Positions 53,117 to 60,584 of a stretch of 64,000 nucleotides of DNA are shown in pieces (the stretch's first letter is position 1; every line of letters starts with the position of its first letter). This DNA is from Enhygromyxa salina (lineage in GTDB: Bacteria; Myxococcota_A; Polyangia; Nannocystales; Nannocystaceae): contig NZ_JMCC02000018.1 of the NCBI RefSeq assembly GCF_000737335.2, positions 1-64,000 on the forward strand. The letters run 5' to 3'. Under the pieces are notes generated by a model. It was not told the origin of the DNA, searched no databases, and was given only the letters and a program-made list of their open reading frames with translations. The position numbers and the translations under genes are program-made.

Positions 53117-53168
53117 TTGGCGCACGCGCTTGGCGCACGCGCTTGGCGCACGCGCTTGGCGCACGCGC
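53117..53168. repeat. four perfect 13-bp tandem repeats
   Basis: TTGGCGCACGCGC occurs four times head to tail without a change, ending one base before the stop codon of the esterase gene on the minus strand. The 258-bp gap 52912-53169 otherwise shows nothing recognisable. Copy number may vary between strains. Confidence 0.95.
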
Positions 53169-53169
53169 C

Positions 53170-53841
53170 TCAATCCAGCCGCGCGTGCAGGAACCGCGCG
53201 AGCTCGGCCAGCTCCTCCGGGCACACGGCGTGCTGCATGGGGTAGTCGAACCACTGCGTCGGCCGCTCGGGGCTCAACGCTTTGACCTGATCATACCCCG
53301 CCTTGCCAAGCCACATTGGCACCATTGGGTCTTGGCTCCCATGACAAAACAACATCGGCGTATTCGCGTTAACGGCCGACTGCTCCGCGGCGACCTTGTC
53401 CGTCATGAGCAGGTACGCGCTCAGCACGATCACGCCCGCCAGTGGCTCATGCCAGCGCAGTCCCACGTGCAGCGCCATCGCGCCGCCCTGCGAGAAGCCG
53501 ACCACCACGATCTTCTCGCTTGGGACCCCGCGATCTCGCTCGCGCTGGATCAGCGCCTCGACCTGCGCCTGCGACTTGCGGATGTCGGACTCGGACTCGC
53601 GCACGCCCTTGAAGTCGACCGACAAGATGTCGTACCAGGCCCGCATCACGAACCCGCCGTTGATCGTCACGGGCCGGCGGTCTGCGTGGGGCAGGATGAA
53701 GCGGACGCTCGGCAGCCCCAGCAGCGGCGGGATCGACTCGAAGTCGTGGCCGTCGGCGCCCAGGCCATGCAGCCAGATCACCGAGGCCTTGGCCGCGTCA
53801 CCCTTGGGTCCGATTTCGATGCACTCGAGCAGGTCACTCAC
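53170..53841 (-). CDS. phospholipase/carboxylesterase family hydrolase
   Basis: 223 aa. An Abhydrolase_2-type serine esterase: VIWLHGLGADGHDFESIPPL near the start, FILPHADRRPVTINGG, the nucleophile elbow GFSQGGAM (Ser at about 117), the acid in CHGSQDPMVP, and the His in YPMQHAVCPEE. It hydrolyses short-chain esters or lysophospholipids in the cytoplasm. It is 9 bp downstream of the S4-domain gene on the same strand, so the pair forms an operon. Confidence 0.93.
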   Translation of the reverse strand: MSDLLECIEIGPKGDAAKASVIWLHGLGADGHDFESIPPLLGLPSVRFILPHADRRPVTINGGFVMRAWYDILSVDFKGVRESESDIRKSQAQVEALIQRERDRGVPSEKIVVVGFSQGGAMALHVGLRWHEPLAGVIVLSAYLLMTDKVAAEQSAVNANTPMLFCHGSQDPMVPMWLGKAGYDQVKALSPERPTQWFDYPMQHAVCPEELAELARFLHARLD

Positions 53842-53850
53842 GGCGCATGT

Positions 53851-54222
53851 CTACCACCCCCGCAGCTTCCGGAGGTCGCGCAAGTTCCTCTTGGTCGGGC
53901 GCCCGGCTCCGCGCTCGCGGACGCCGTCGTTGATCCGCTCTTCGGGCGGCGGCGGGGGCGGCGTGTGATCCAGGTACAAGGTCAGCGCGAACGAAGCCGG
54001 GCCGCGGCGATCCCCCAGCGCGACGACCTCGAGCTTGCGCGGGCCGCCGGGCGTCACCACATCCAGCAGGTCACCCGGCTTGACCGTCTTGCTGGCCTTG
54101 GCCGACTCGCCGCCAACTTTCACGTGACCGGCCCCGCACGCGGTCGAGGCCGCCGAGCGGGTCTTGAACATCCGCGCGGCCCACAGCCACTTGTCGATGC
54201 GGACGGAGGTGAGCTCTGCCAT
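53851..54222 (-). CDS. S4-domain RNA-binding protein (Hsp15-like)
   Basis: 123 aa from ATG 54222; the frame is open upstream but not conserved. The S4 domain starts at VRIDKWLWAARMFKTRSAAS and includes GHVKVGGESAKASKTVKPGD. It resembles HslR/Hsp15, which binds 50S subunits carrying stranded nascent chains. The tail has a run of Pro and a basic end (RPTKRNLRDLRKLRGW). It is the first gene of a pair with the esterase at 53170. Confidence 0.9.
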   Translation of the reverse strand: MAELTSVRIDKWLWAARMFKTRSAASTACGAGHVKVGGESAKASKTVKPGDLLDVVTPGGPRKLEVVALGDRRGPASFALTLYLDHTPPPPPPEERINDGVRERGAGRPTKRNLRDLRKLRGW

Positions 54223-54470
54223 CTGGAGCAGTATCCCGCGACTTGCGGCGGTGCACAAACGACGGCGTGATGTTCGCGGCCCGAACTCCGACCCAGAACC
54301 CGGTCCGGAGGCTGGTCCACAGCGCGGAGCGGTCCTCGTGATCTGGCCGAGAGCAGGTGCACAGACCGACCTTGCCGCGCAAGAGGTGGCGTGCCAGACT
54401 CTGCTTGGGTCTAACCCACGAGGTCTTCCTTTGAAGGCTGCCCTGAGGCCGAAGGCGAGAGCCAACGGCT

Positions 54471-55274
54471 TCAGTCTTTTTTGATGATCGAGTCGAAACA
54501 GGAGTACTTGATCCCCGTCTCGTTGCTGTCTTCAACGTGCTGATCGACGAGCCGTGACGCCGCCTTCAGGCTGGCAAACGGAGCGTAGCCCACGTCGTAG
54601 CCCCCTTGACAGATTGGATACAGAAAGAGATCCGCGATCTGCATCATTGGGGAGGTCTTGGTCTTCATCTTGAAGTCGTAGAGTGTGTCTGCGAGTTCGC
54701 TCGGCCCGAGCGGCCCATACTTGGAAGCGTTGACGCGATCAAAGGGGTGACCCGCGGCTTTGAGCTCGTCGAAGTACTCTCGCATGCGGCGGTCGGTCTT
54801 GGGGTCAGAACGTTCGACGAAGACGTTGAGCTTGTGACCTCGATCTCGCGCAAACTTACTCGCTCGCTCTACGCCGATCATGAAAGACGTGCGGCAGAGT
54901 GACCACTTTTGAGAGCCGTATTTCTCATGATAACGCGCGTGGTATCCCCGTCGGTCAACCACGCACGCCAGCCCAAGTACGGGCATGGTCAGCAGCGTCT
55001 CCTGGAGATCTGACAAGAATTGGTTGCGTGTCTCGATCGGCTCGAGCCAACGAAAGTTCTTCTTGCGAAACCGAATTTCCTCGGAGTGCAGCGGCGCCCT
55101 AATACCCCACTTGCTGCACAGTTCCCTGTGCATGTGTCGGCAGCGATCTTCGTCTCGCTGACGAACGAGAATGCCACCCAAGGCAAACCAGTCAGGTCTT
55201 CCACCGTCCCTGAATTGGCGATCAGGGTGTCGGGTCCCGGAGTCGTCGACGTAGAAGTTGTAGGTGGCGACCAC
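54471..55274 (-). CDS. DUF3800 domain protein
   Basis: 267 aa from GTG 55274. It begins ATYNFYVDDSGTRHPDR with the DDSG motif that opens DUF3800 proteins, followed by WFALGGILVR, LHSEEIR, LNVFVERSDPKTDRRMREYF and QIADLFLYPICQGGYD. The family is thought to have an RNase H-like fold and is often found in defence-related or mobile contexts; its biochemical role is not settled. Base composition is visibly less GC-rich than its neighbours and codon use is less biased, which points to transfer. Flanking gaps hold no recognisable mobile gene. Confidence 0.82.
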   Translation of the reverse strand: MVATYNFYVDDSGTRHPDRQFRDGGRPDWFALGGILVRQRDEDRCRHMHRELCSKWGIRAPLHSEEIRFRKKNFRWLEPIETRNQFLSDLQETLLTMPVLGLACVVDRRGYHARYHEKYGSQKWSLCRTSFMIGVERASKFARDRGHKLNVFVERSDPKTDRRMREYFDELKAAGHPFDRVNASKYGPLGPSELADTLYDFKMKTKTSPMMQIADLFLYPICQGGYDVGYAPFASLKAASRLVDQHVEDSNETGIKYSCFDSIIKKD

Positions 55275-55314
55275 AGTCCGGGACCCTACCAGCGTTGACG
55301 CCAAGGCAAAAGTC

Positions 55315-55881
55315 TCAGCTACAGGGATCGAGCGCCTCGACGCTGTTGGCCGCACCGACGCAATCGACTTGGGCCTGCCACGCGTCGGGATCGGCGATCA
55401 GGCGCTCGAACGCAGCCGTGCCGACGCACTTGTCCATGATCGCGGCGAACTCGGGCTCGCTGGACGCCTCGAAGCCGCCGTCGATCGCGTTGTTCGTGAT
55501 GATGCCGAGCACGTGCTCGCACAGCTCGCGGGCCTGTGCGTCCGGACCGATCGAGCAGCTGGCCAGCTCATCGGCGAGCGTCGCTGCGCGGACGCACTCC
55601 GCCGCGCGCTCGAACGCCTGCTCACCGACGGCGGCGCGCTGGGCTTGAAGCTCGGGCACGCACGCGGTCGCGGCTTCGGGCGACGCGGCGACGGACGACG
55701 CGCGACCGGGCGGCTCCTCGCTGTCGCTCAGAATCCAGATGTGCTCGCACAGCGACGCTTCGACCGATGGCGCGCTGGCCGCGGGCGTGTCGGGCGTGTC
55801 CGACGGTGGAGCCGCCGCGCACCCAAGCAGGGCCAGGACGATGACGAGTGTCGACAATTGCGAAATCGAGTGTTGGCCCAC
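55315..55881 (-). CDS. hypothetical cysteine-containing lipoprotein
   Basis: 188 aa from GTG 55881. A short signal ends in a strong lipobox (VLALLGC). The mature part is Ala/Glu-rich and helical, with about eight cysteines, several in CEHI/CEHV and C-x(n)-C contexts (SLCEHIWIL; ELCEHVLGIITN; MDKCVGTAAF; QVDCVGAANS). This suggests a small disulfide-stabilised helical repeat domain outside the membrane. I do not recognise the family. It stands 32 bp behind the glycosyltransferase gene on the same strand. Confidence 0.7.
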   Translation of the reverse strand: MGQHSISQLSTLVIVLALLGCAAAPPSDTPDTPAASAPSVEASLCEHIWILSDSEEPPGRASSVAASPEAATACVPELQAQRAAVGEQAFERAAECVRAATLADELASCSIGPDAQARELCEHVLGIITNNAIDGGFEASSEPEFAAIMDKCVGTAAFERLIADPDAWQAQVDCVGAANSVEALDPCS

Positions 55882-55913
55882 GCCGGACTCATATGCCGGG
55901 CGTGGCTGAGCGG

Positions 55914-57176
55914 TCAAGCGTGGTCGATGAAGAGGCGCTCGAGGATCTCCACACACGCGGCCACGCCGTCTTCTTCGCGCAGGCCATCGCGGAGCTTCGC
56001 AACGCGAGCTCGGTAGCGGGGCTCGAGCACTGCATGCAACGCGGCCGCCAAGCTGCGGCCGGACAGCTTGGCTGGCTCGATCGGCTCGGGTGAGGCGCGT
56101 AGATCCGCCAGCCGCCGCGCCCAGAATCGCTGGTCGTAGTCGATCGGCACCAGCACGGCGGGACACCCAGCTAGCAGCGCAGCGGTCGTGGTCCCGGCGC
56201 CCGCATGGTGGACAGCTGCAGCGACGCGCGGGAACAACCACCGGTGCGAGACCGACTCGACCACGTGCACGTCTGGCCCAAGCTCGTCACCCGGCGCGAG
56301 ACCACCCCAACCGGTAGCAAGGACACCGCGCCGTCCAACCCGTCGCAGCGCCGTCAAGGTCGCGCGTGTAAACCGTGCCCCGTCGCCGTGGGTCATGCTG
56401 CCAAACCCGACGTAGATCGGCGGCGTGCCGCCCTCGACAAACGTCTGCAGCGCGGGCTCTGGCGCGTCGCTCTGCGCTTGGGTCAACAGCAAGGGGCCGA
56501 CCATGTGCACGCGCGCGTCCCAGTCGGCCGGGCGCGCGACGAGGTGCGGCGACACGCCGATCAGCATCGCGTGGGTATGCGCCCAGCGGTGCTCGAGCAG
56601 ATCCCGGCGCGGCACCGGCCGCAGACCAAGGCTCGAGCTTCGCCACGAGTTGATCACGTGGCCAGTGGTCTGGACCATGAGCTGCTGCTCGACCGTGAAC
56701 GTCGCCCGATTCCAGGTTGGATGGACCGACAGCCGCCGCCGCACGAACAGTGGATTGACGAACGCACTGGTCGCCACACCCGGCACGAACGCGAGCGCAG
56801 CACAGGGTACACCCATGGCCTCGGCCACGTGGTAGGCCGCGAACGCCAGACCGGTGTGCACGATCAGCTCCGCGCCCTCGCAAGCCTCGATGAACTGGGG
56901 CAGGTAGCCCGCGAGCAATCGCTGATAGACGGCCCAAAACAACGCACGACCCCCAACGCCCGCGTGGCTGGGCGTGCGCGGTGAGGCCGTCCGGAACCGA
57001 CTTGGCAGCTCGCCAAGCGAGACAAACGCCAACTCGTGACCCTCGACGACCTCACGAAAGGGCGCGAGCGCGGCGACTCGCGGTGTCCAGCCGGCCGCCC
57101 GCAGCCCCAGCGCGAGGGCGATGCATGGCTCGACATCGCCGCGCGAGCCAACCGCGAGCAGCGTCACGCGCTTCAT
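55914..57176 (-). CDS. glycosyltransferase family 1 (UDP-sugar, macrolide/sterol type)
   Basis: 420 aa from ATG 57176. The N-terminal half starts VTLLAVGSRGDVEPCIALAL, as in MGT/sterol glucosyltransferases. The C-terminal half has IYVGFGSMTHGDG, VHHAGAGTTTAALLAGCPAV and the donor-sugar-binding VPIDYDQRFWARRL. The enzyme transfers a sugar from an activated nucleotide donor to a lipid or natural product. The acceptor is unknown. It overlaps the upstream acyltransferase-like gene by 4 bp, so the two probably decorate the same molecule. Confidence 0.9.
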   Translation of the reverse strand: MKRVTLLAVGSRGDVEPCIALALGLRAAGWTPRVAALAPFREVVEGHELAFVSLGELPSRFRTASPRTPSHAGVGGRALFWAVYQRLLAGYLPQFIEACEGAELIVHTGLAFAAYHVAEAMGVPCAALAFVPGVATSAFVNPLFVRRRLSVHPTWNRATFTVEQQLMVQTTGHVINSWRSSSLGLRPVPRRDLLEHRWAHTHAMLIGVSPHLVARPADWDARVHMVGPLLLTQAQSDAPEPALQTFVEGGTPPIYVGFGSMTHGDGARFTRATLTALRRVGRRGVLATGWGGLAPGDELGPDVHVVESVSHRWLFPRVAAAVHHAGAGTTTAALLAGCPAVLVPIDYDQRFWARRLADLRASPEPIEPAKLSGRSLAAALHAVLEPRYRARVAKLRDGLREEDGVAACVEILERLFIDHA

Positions 57177-57790
57177 GACTGCCGAGCCTTGCGGCGGCGC
57201 CAAGGCGCGGCGACGAAGTTGTCGATGAAGCTCGCGCAGTAGGTCCCGACCAGGCGCGCGCGCGTGAATGCATAGACGAAGATCACATTGTCGCTCGTCG
57301 TCGAAGGCCCCTCGTAGACCAGCTCGGGATCGAGCGCTCGGTACCAACGATCCAGCTTGTTCTCGTAGCCCGAACCCAGGATCACGCTGCGCCCCCGCGT
57401 CACGCAGTCCGCGATGATGCGTGGCCACACCAACAGCGCGAACGCAGTGTGGCCAATCCCGTCGCGCCAGATCAGGTTGAGCTCACACACGTCGCTCAGG
57501 TCGACGTCGCGGGACCACGCCTCGCGCTGTGGCTCGGGGACCACGCTCAACAGCACCAGCGTGGGTCCATCGTTGACGACATAGCCACCCACGAGCTCGC
57601 CGTGAGCGTCGAACACCCCCACGATCCGGGTGCAGTGGGCAATACGCTCGACCGGCGGATTGAGCGTGAAGGCCCCTTGCGAGCGGCGCTCGAGCTGCGC
57701 GCAGAATCCATCGAGGAAGCGCTGGTGCTCGGATCGTGAGCACAATTCTCGAAACGAGTACAACGGCAAGCGCGGCATGCTGCTCAGCAT
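57173..57790 (-). CDS. GNAT-like hypothetical protein coupled to a glycosyltransferase
   Basis: 205 aa from ATG 57790; ATG 57778 is an alternative. There is no signal peptide. The middle alternates strands and helices in a GNAT-like order: IVGVFDAHGELVGGYVVNDG, TLVLLSVVPEPQREAW, CELNLIWRDGIGHTAFALLV, VTRGRSVILGSGYENKLDRW. I infer an acyl-CoA N-acyltransferase-like fold, without a clear CoA-binding loop. It overlaps the glycosyltransferase gene by 4 bp. Confidence 0.6.
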   Translation of the reverse strand: MLSSMPRLPLYSFRELCSRSEHQRFLDGFCAQLERRSQGAFTLNPPVERIAHCTRIVGVFDAHGELVGGYVVNDGPTLVLLSVVPEPQREAWSRDVDLSDVCELNLIWRDGIGHTAFALLVWPRIIADCVTRGRSVILGSGYENKLDRWYRALDPELVYEGPSTTSDNVIFVYAFTRARLVGTYCASFIDNFVAAPWRRRKARQS

Positions 57791-58162
57791 ATCGCCCCAC
57801 GGCACACGCGTAGCCAAGGCCGGCTTTGCAGAGCTTCCAACTGGCTGATGTACCCTCAACCAGGCTTCCCGCGGTTCGCCGCGCCCGCGAGCAGCCGGGC
57901 TCGTCGAGGATCGCGCGGGCGGGTTCACCCTCGCCCCCAAGGGCACTAGTGCCGGAACGCTACCACCCGGTCGACACGCGAAGCTCCGGCAGTTCTTGCT
58001 GACGCCAACTCACGGAGGCGATGTCCATGCCGAGGTCTACATGCCCGACGGTCTGAGGCGGAGCCTCGCTAGAGCGCCTCGAACCGGACGGGGATCCCCT
58101 CTTCGCTCACTCCAGCGCGGTCTTCCTCGCGCAATGAGATCGGGACCACAAAACTCGCCTCG
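57791..58162. other. 372-bp gap with palindrome
   Basis: No convincing gene. A perfect 12-bp palindrome GGCACTAGTGCC lies at 57942-57953 and could be an operator for either divergent neighbour. A 37-codon minus-strand frame (58179-58069) is open but unsupported. Part of 57915-57945 weakly resembles R1 (GGGCGGGTTCACCCTCGCCC). Confidence 0.4.
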
Positions 58163-58780
58163 ATGGATTTGAGAGGCATGCTCATTGGGTCGAGATCGGA
58201 TATGCGCGCGCCAGAGATTTCGCCCCATGCCCCGGGCCCAGGAGCCCGTGGTGCGCTGCATCGCGCCGCCTCGAGTGGCCGACGCGATGCGTTGCACCAC
58301 AGGGTCCTGGGTCGGCGGTCGTTCCTCGTCAGCCTTGCTGGGGGGCCCGCGTGTCTGGCTCTCTCTGCTTGTAGCGATCCAAGCGCAGCGCTTGACGCAG
58401 GTGAGCGGTTCTACCTGCTCTCGCAGCTGCTCACGGGCTTTGAGGAGCTCGACGAGATCCACGCCGAGCTCTACCGCAGCAGCGTCGAGGCCGACGCCGA
58501 GTGGGCTGCTGCGCTCGAGCAACTCTATGAAGCCGGCGGCTTTCATGCGAGTCCGCCCAAGGATCTCGACGAACTCGAGGCCAGCGGCGCGCTCGAGCTC
58601 GCGCCCGAGGTCGCCGATCAGATCACCATGATGTGGTACTCGGGGATCTACGTCGCGGCCGGCGGTGGGCTGCAGGTGGCGACTCACCTCGACGCGCTGA
58701 GCTGGCGCGCGCTGAACACCAACCCGCCCAGTCAATGCGGCGGGCCGCTTGGGTTCTGGAGCGCGGCGCCAAGCGTGTGA
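58163..58780 (+). CDS. sorbitol dehydrogenase-type small (gamma) subunit, Tat-exported
   Basis: 205 aa at most; ATG 58178 and 58202 are also possible starts. A twin-arginine signal (LGRRSFLVSLAGGPACLAL) ends in SAC, so it may be a Tat-exported lipoprotein. The mature part matches the small subunit of membrane-bound FAD-dependent sugar/alcohol dehydrogenases: LYEAGGFHASPPKDL, ITMMWYSGIYV and PPSQCGGPLGFWSAAP at the end. The subunit supports folding and joint export of the flavoprotein. It ends 19 bp before the flavoprotein gene. Confidence 0.82.
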   Translation: MDLRGMLIGSRSDMRAPEISPHAPGPGARGALHRAASSGRRDALHHRVLGRRSFLVSLAGGPACLALSACSDPSAALDAGERFYLLSQLLTGFEELDEIHAELYRSSVEADAEWAAALEQLYEAGGFHASPPKDLDELEASGALELAPEVADQITMMWYSGIYVAAGGGLQVATHLDALSWRALNTNPPSQCGGPLGFWSAAPSV

Positions 58781-58799
58781 TCACAGAAGGACCCTCAAT

Positions 58800-60422
58800 A
58801 TGCCTGAGCAAAGAGACGCGGACGTGATCATCGTTGGGTGTGGTGTCGCTGGCATGACGGCGGCCCACCGGCTCGCAGAGGCTGGGATCAGCGTCATCGC
58901 TCTCGACGCCGGACCTCGGGTCGATCGCAATGAGGCGCTCCGGACCTATCGCAGTGCGCTGGTCAAGAACCCCGAGTCGCCGTTCCCCAACACCAAGCAC
59001 GCGCCCTACCCGACGGTCCTCGACACTGGCGCTGACGCCTACTATGTCCAAGACGGGCCCGACCTGTTCAAGAGCACGTATCTGCGCCTCGTCGGCGGCA
59101 CGACCTGGCATTGGCTGGGCACAGCGATCCGCCTGCTCCCCAGCGACTTTAGGCTCAACACCGAGTTTGGCGTTGGCGTCAATTGGCCGATCAGCTACGA
59201 AGACCTCGAGCCGTGGTACGTGGCGGCCGAGGCCGTGCTCGGGGTCGCGGGATCCGGCGATCTAGGCTCGCCCCGCAGCGCGGAGTACCCAATGCAGCCG
59301 ATCCCGCTGAGCTACTCGGATCTGCAGATTACGCAGGCGATCGCGGGCCTGGGCCACGAGGTCACGATCACCGCCCAAGCCCGCAATACCAAAGAGTACG
59401 ACGGCCGCCCGGCTTGCTGCGGCGCCGCCTCGTGCATCCCGCTGTGCCCGATCGTCGCTCGCTATGAGGCCGCGGTCCACGTGGCCAAGGCCGAGGCCGT
59501 CGGCGTCGAGATCATCGACAACGCCGTCGCTCACGAGATCGAGCTTGACGGAGACGGCCTGGTCTCGGCGATCGTCGCCCGGCGCCCGGGCGCCGACACG
59601 CTGCGCGTCACGGGCCGGCTCTACGTGCTCGCGGCCCACGCGATCGAGACGGCCAAGCTGTTGTTGATGTCGCGCAGCGACGCGGTCCCCGAGGGCGTGG
59701 CAAACCAAAGTGATCAGGTCGGCCGCAACCTCATGGATCACCCGATTCAGCTGAGCTGGGCCGTGTCCGGTCGGGCGCTTGGCCAGTACCGCGGACCGCT
59801 GTCCACCGCGGGGATCGACGACACGAGGGCGCTGGCCAGCCGTGACGCGCGCGCGGCGTTTCGGGTCGAGTTTGGCAACGATGGCTGGACCTGGCCCGCT
59901 GGCGGACCGGCGCAGCGCGTACCCACGCTGCTCGCAGCGGGCCTGCGCGGCTCGGCGCTGGCGACCGCGTTGGCCGAGCGCAGCTCCCGAGAGCTGCGCC
60001 TGTCGAGCATGACTGAACAGCTCCCCGACCCAAGCAACCGCGTCGTCCCCGACTTTGACAACCTCGACAGCTTTGGCCTACCGCGGCCGCGGATCACCTA
60101 CTCAATCGATAGCTACACACGCGGCGGCCTGACCGACGCCCGCGCCGTCCACGGTCAGATCTTCGCGGCCCTCGAGGCCGACGAGATCCAACACCGCGAC
60201 GACTTCGAGGGTGCAGGCCATGTCATGGGTACGTACCGGATGGGCGCCGATCCGGCGATGTCGGTGGTCGACGTCCAGCTGCGCGCGCACCAGCACCCAA
60301 ACCTGTTCATGCTCGGTAGCGGCGTGTTCCCAACGGGCGGCACGGCCAACCCCACCTTGACGATCGTCGCCTTGGCGCTGCGGGCTGCAGCGACGATCAT
60401 CGATGACTTGCCGAATTGGTAG
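58800..60422 (+). CDS. GMC-family flavoprotein dehydrogenase subunit
   Basis: 540 aa from ATG 58800. FAD-binding VIIVGCGVAGMTAAHRLAEAG with an acidic residue at the end of strand 2 (ALDAG), GGTTWHWLGTAIRL, LYVLAAHAIETAKLL, and the C-terminal GTYRMGADP...TLTIVALALRAA. A Cys-rich stretch (CCGAASCIPLC) matches the [3Fe-4S]-type site of FAD-dependent glucose/sorbitol dehydrogenases. It oxidises a polyol or sugar and probably hands electrons to a cytochrome c, which is not encoded here. It has no signal of its own and should be exported bound to the Tat subunit upstream. Confidence 0.9.
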   Translation: MPEQRDADVIIVGCGVAGMTAAHRLAEAGISVIALDAGPRVDRNEALRTYRSALVKNPESPFPNTKHAPYPTVLDTGADAYYVQDGPDLFKSTYLRLVGGTTWHWLGTAIRLLPSDFRLNTEFGVGVNWPISYEDLEPWYVAAEAVLGVAGSGDLGSPRSAEYPMQPIPLSYSDLQITQAIAGLGHEVTITAQARNTKEYDGRPACCGAASCIPLCPIVARYEAAVHVAKAEAVGVEIIDNAVAHEIELDGDGLVSAIVARRPGADTLRVTGRLYVLAAHAIETAKLLLMSRSDAVPEGVANQSDQVGRNLMDHPIQLSWAVSGRALGQYRGPLSTAGIDDTRALASRDARAAFRVEFGNDGWTWPAGGPAQRVPTLLAAGLRGSALATALAERSSRELRLSSMTEQLPDPSNRVVPDFDNLDSFGLPRPRITYSIDSYTRGGLTDARAVHGQIFAALEADEIQHRDDFEGAGHVMGTYRMGADPAMSVVDVQLRAHQHPNLFMLGSGVFPTGGTANPTLTIVALALRAAATIIDDLPNW

Positions 60423-60558
60423 GCGAGGGGCGGCGGCCTACCCAAGCACAGCCCTCTGCACGTCGCCGAACAGCTGCAGTCTGGCGCCTCGCCAATTCAG
60501 CGGCCTACGCCGACCGAGAACGACGCCCGGACCTGCTGCTGGCTGTGAGACCAAGCAA

Positions 60559-60584
60559 GGCGCGTGAGCCCAAGCTCACGCGCC
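60559..60584. terminator. 11-bp hairpin between convergent genes
   Basis: GGCGCGTGAGC-CCAA-GCTCACGCGCC is a perfect stem with a tetraloop. It overlaps the stop codon of the RND gene (60576-60578). No T tract follows on either strand. Together with the 153-bp gap it may slow polymerase from both sides. Confidence 0.4.

Noticed and set aside
52990..54270. A 426-codon plus-strand frame
   Set aside because: It runs antisense through the esterase and S4 genes and takes in the 13-bp tandem repeat; not a real gene.
58069..58179. 37-codon minus-strand frame before the sorbitol dehydrogenase-type genes
   Set aside because: It is open and protein-like in composition, but no family, ribosome site or partner supports it.
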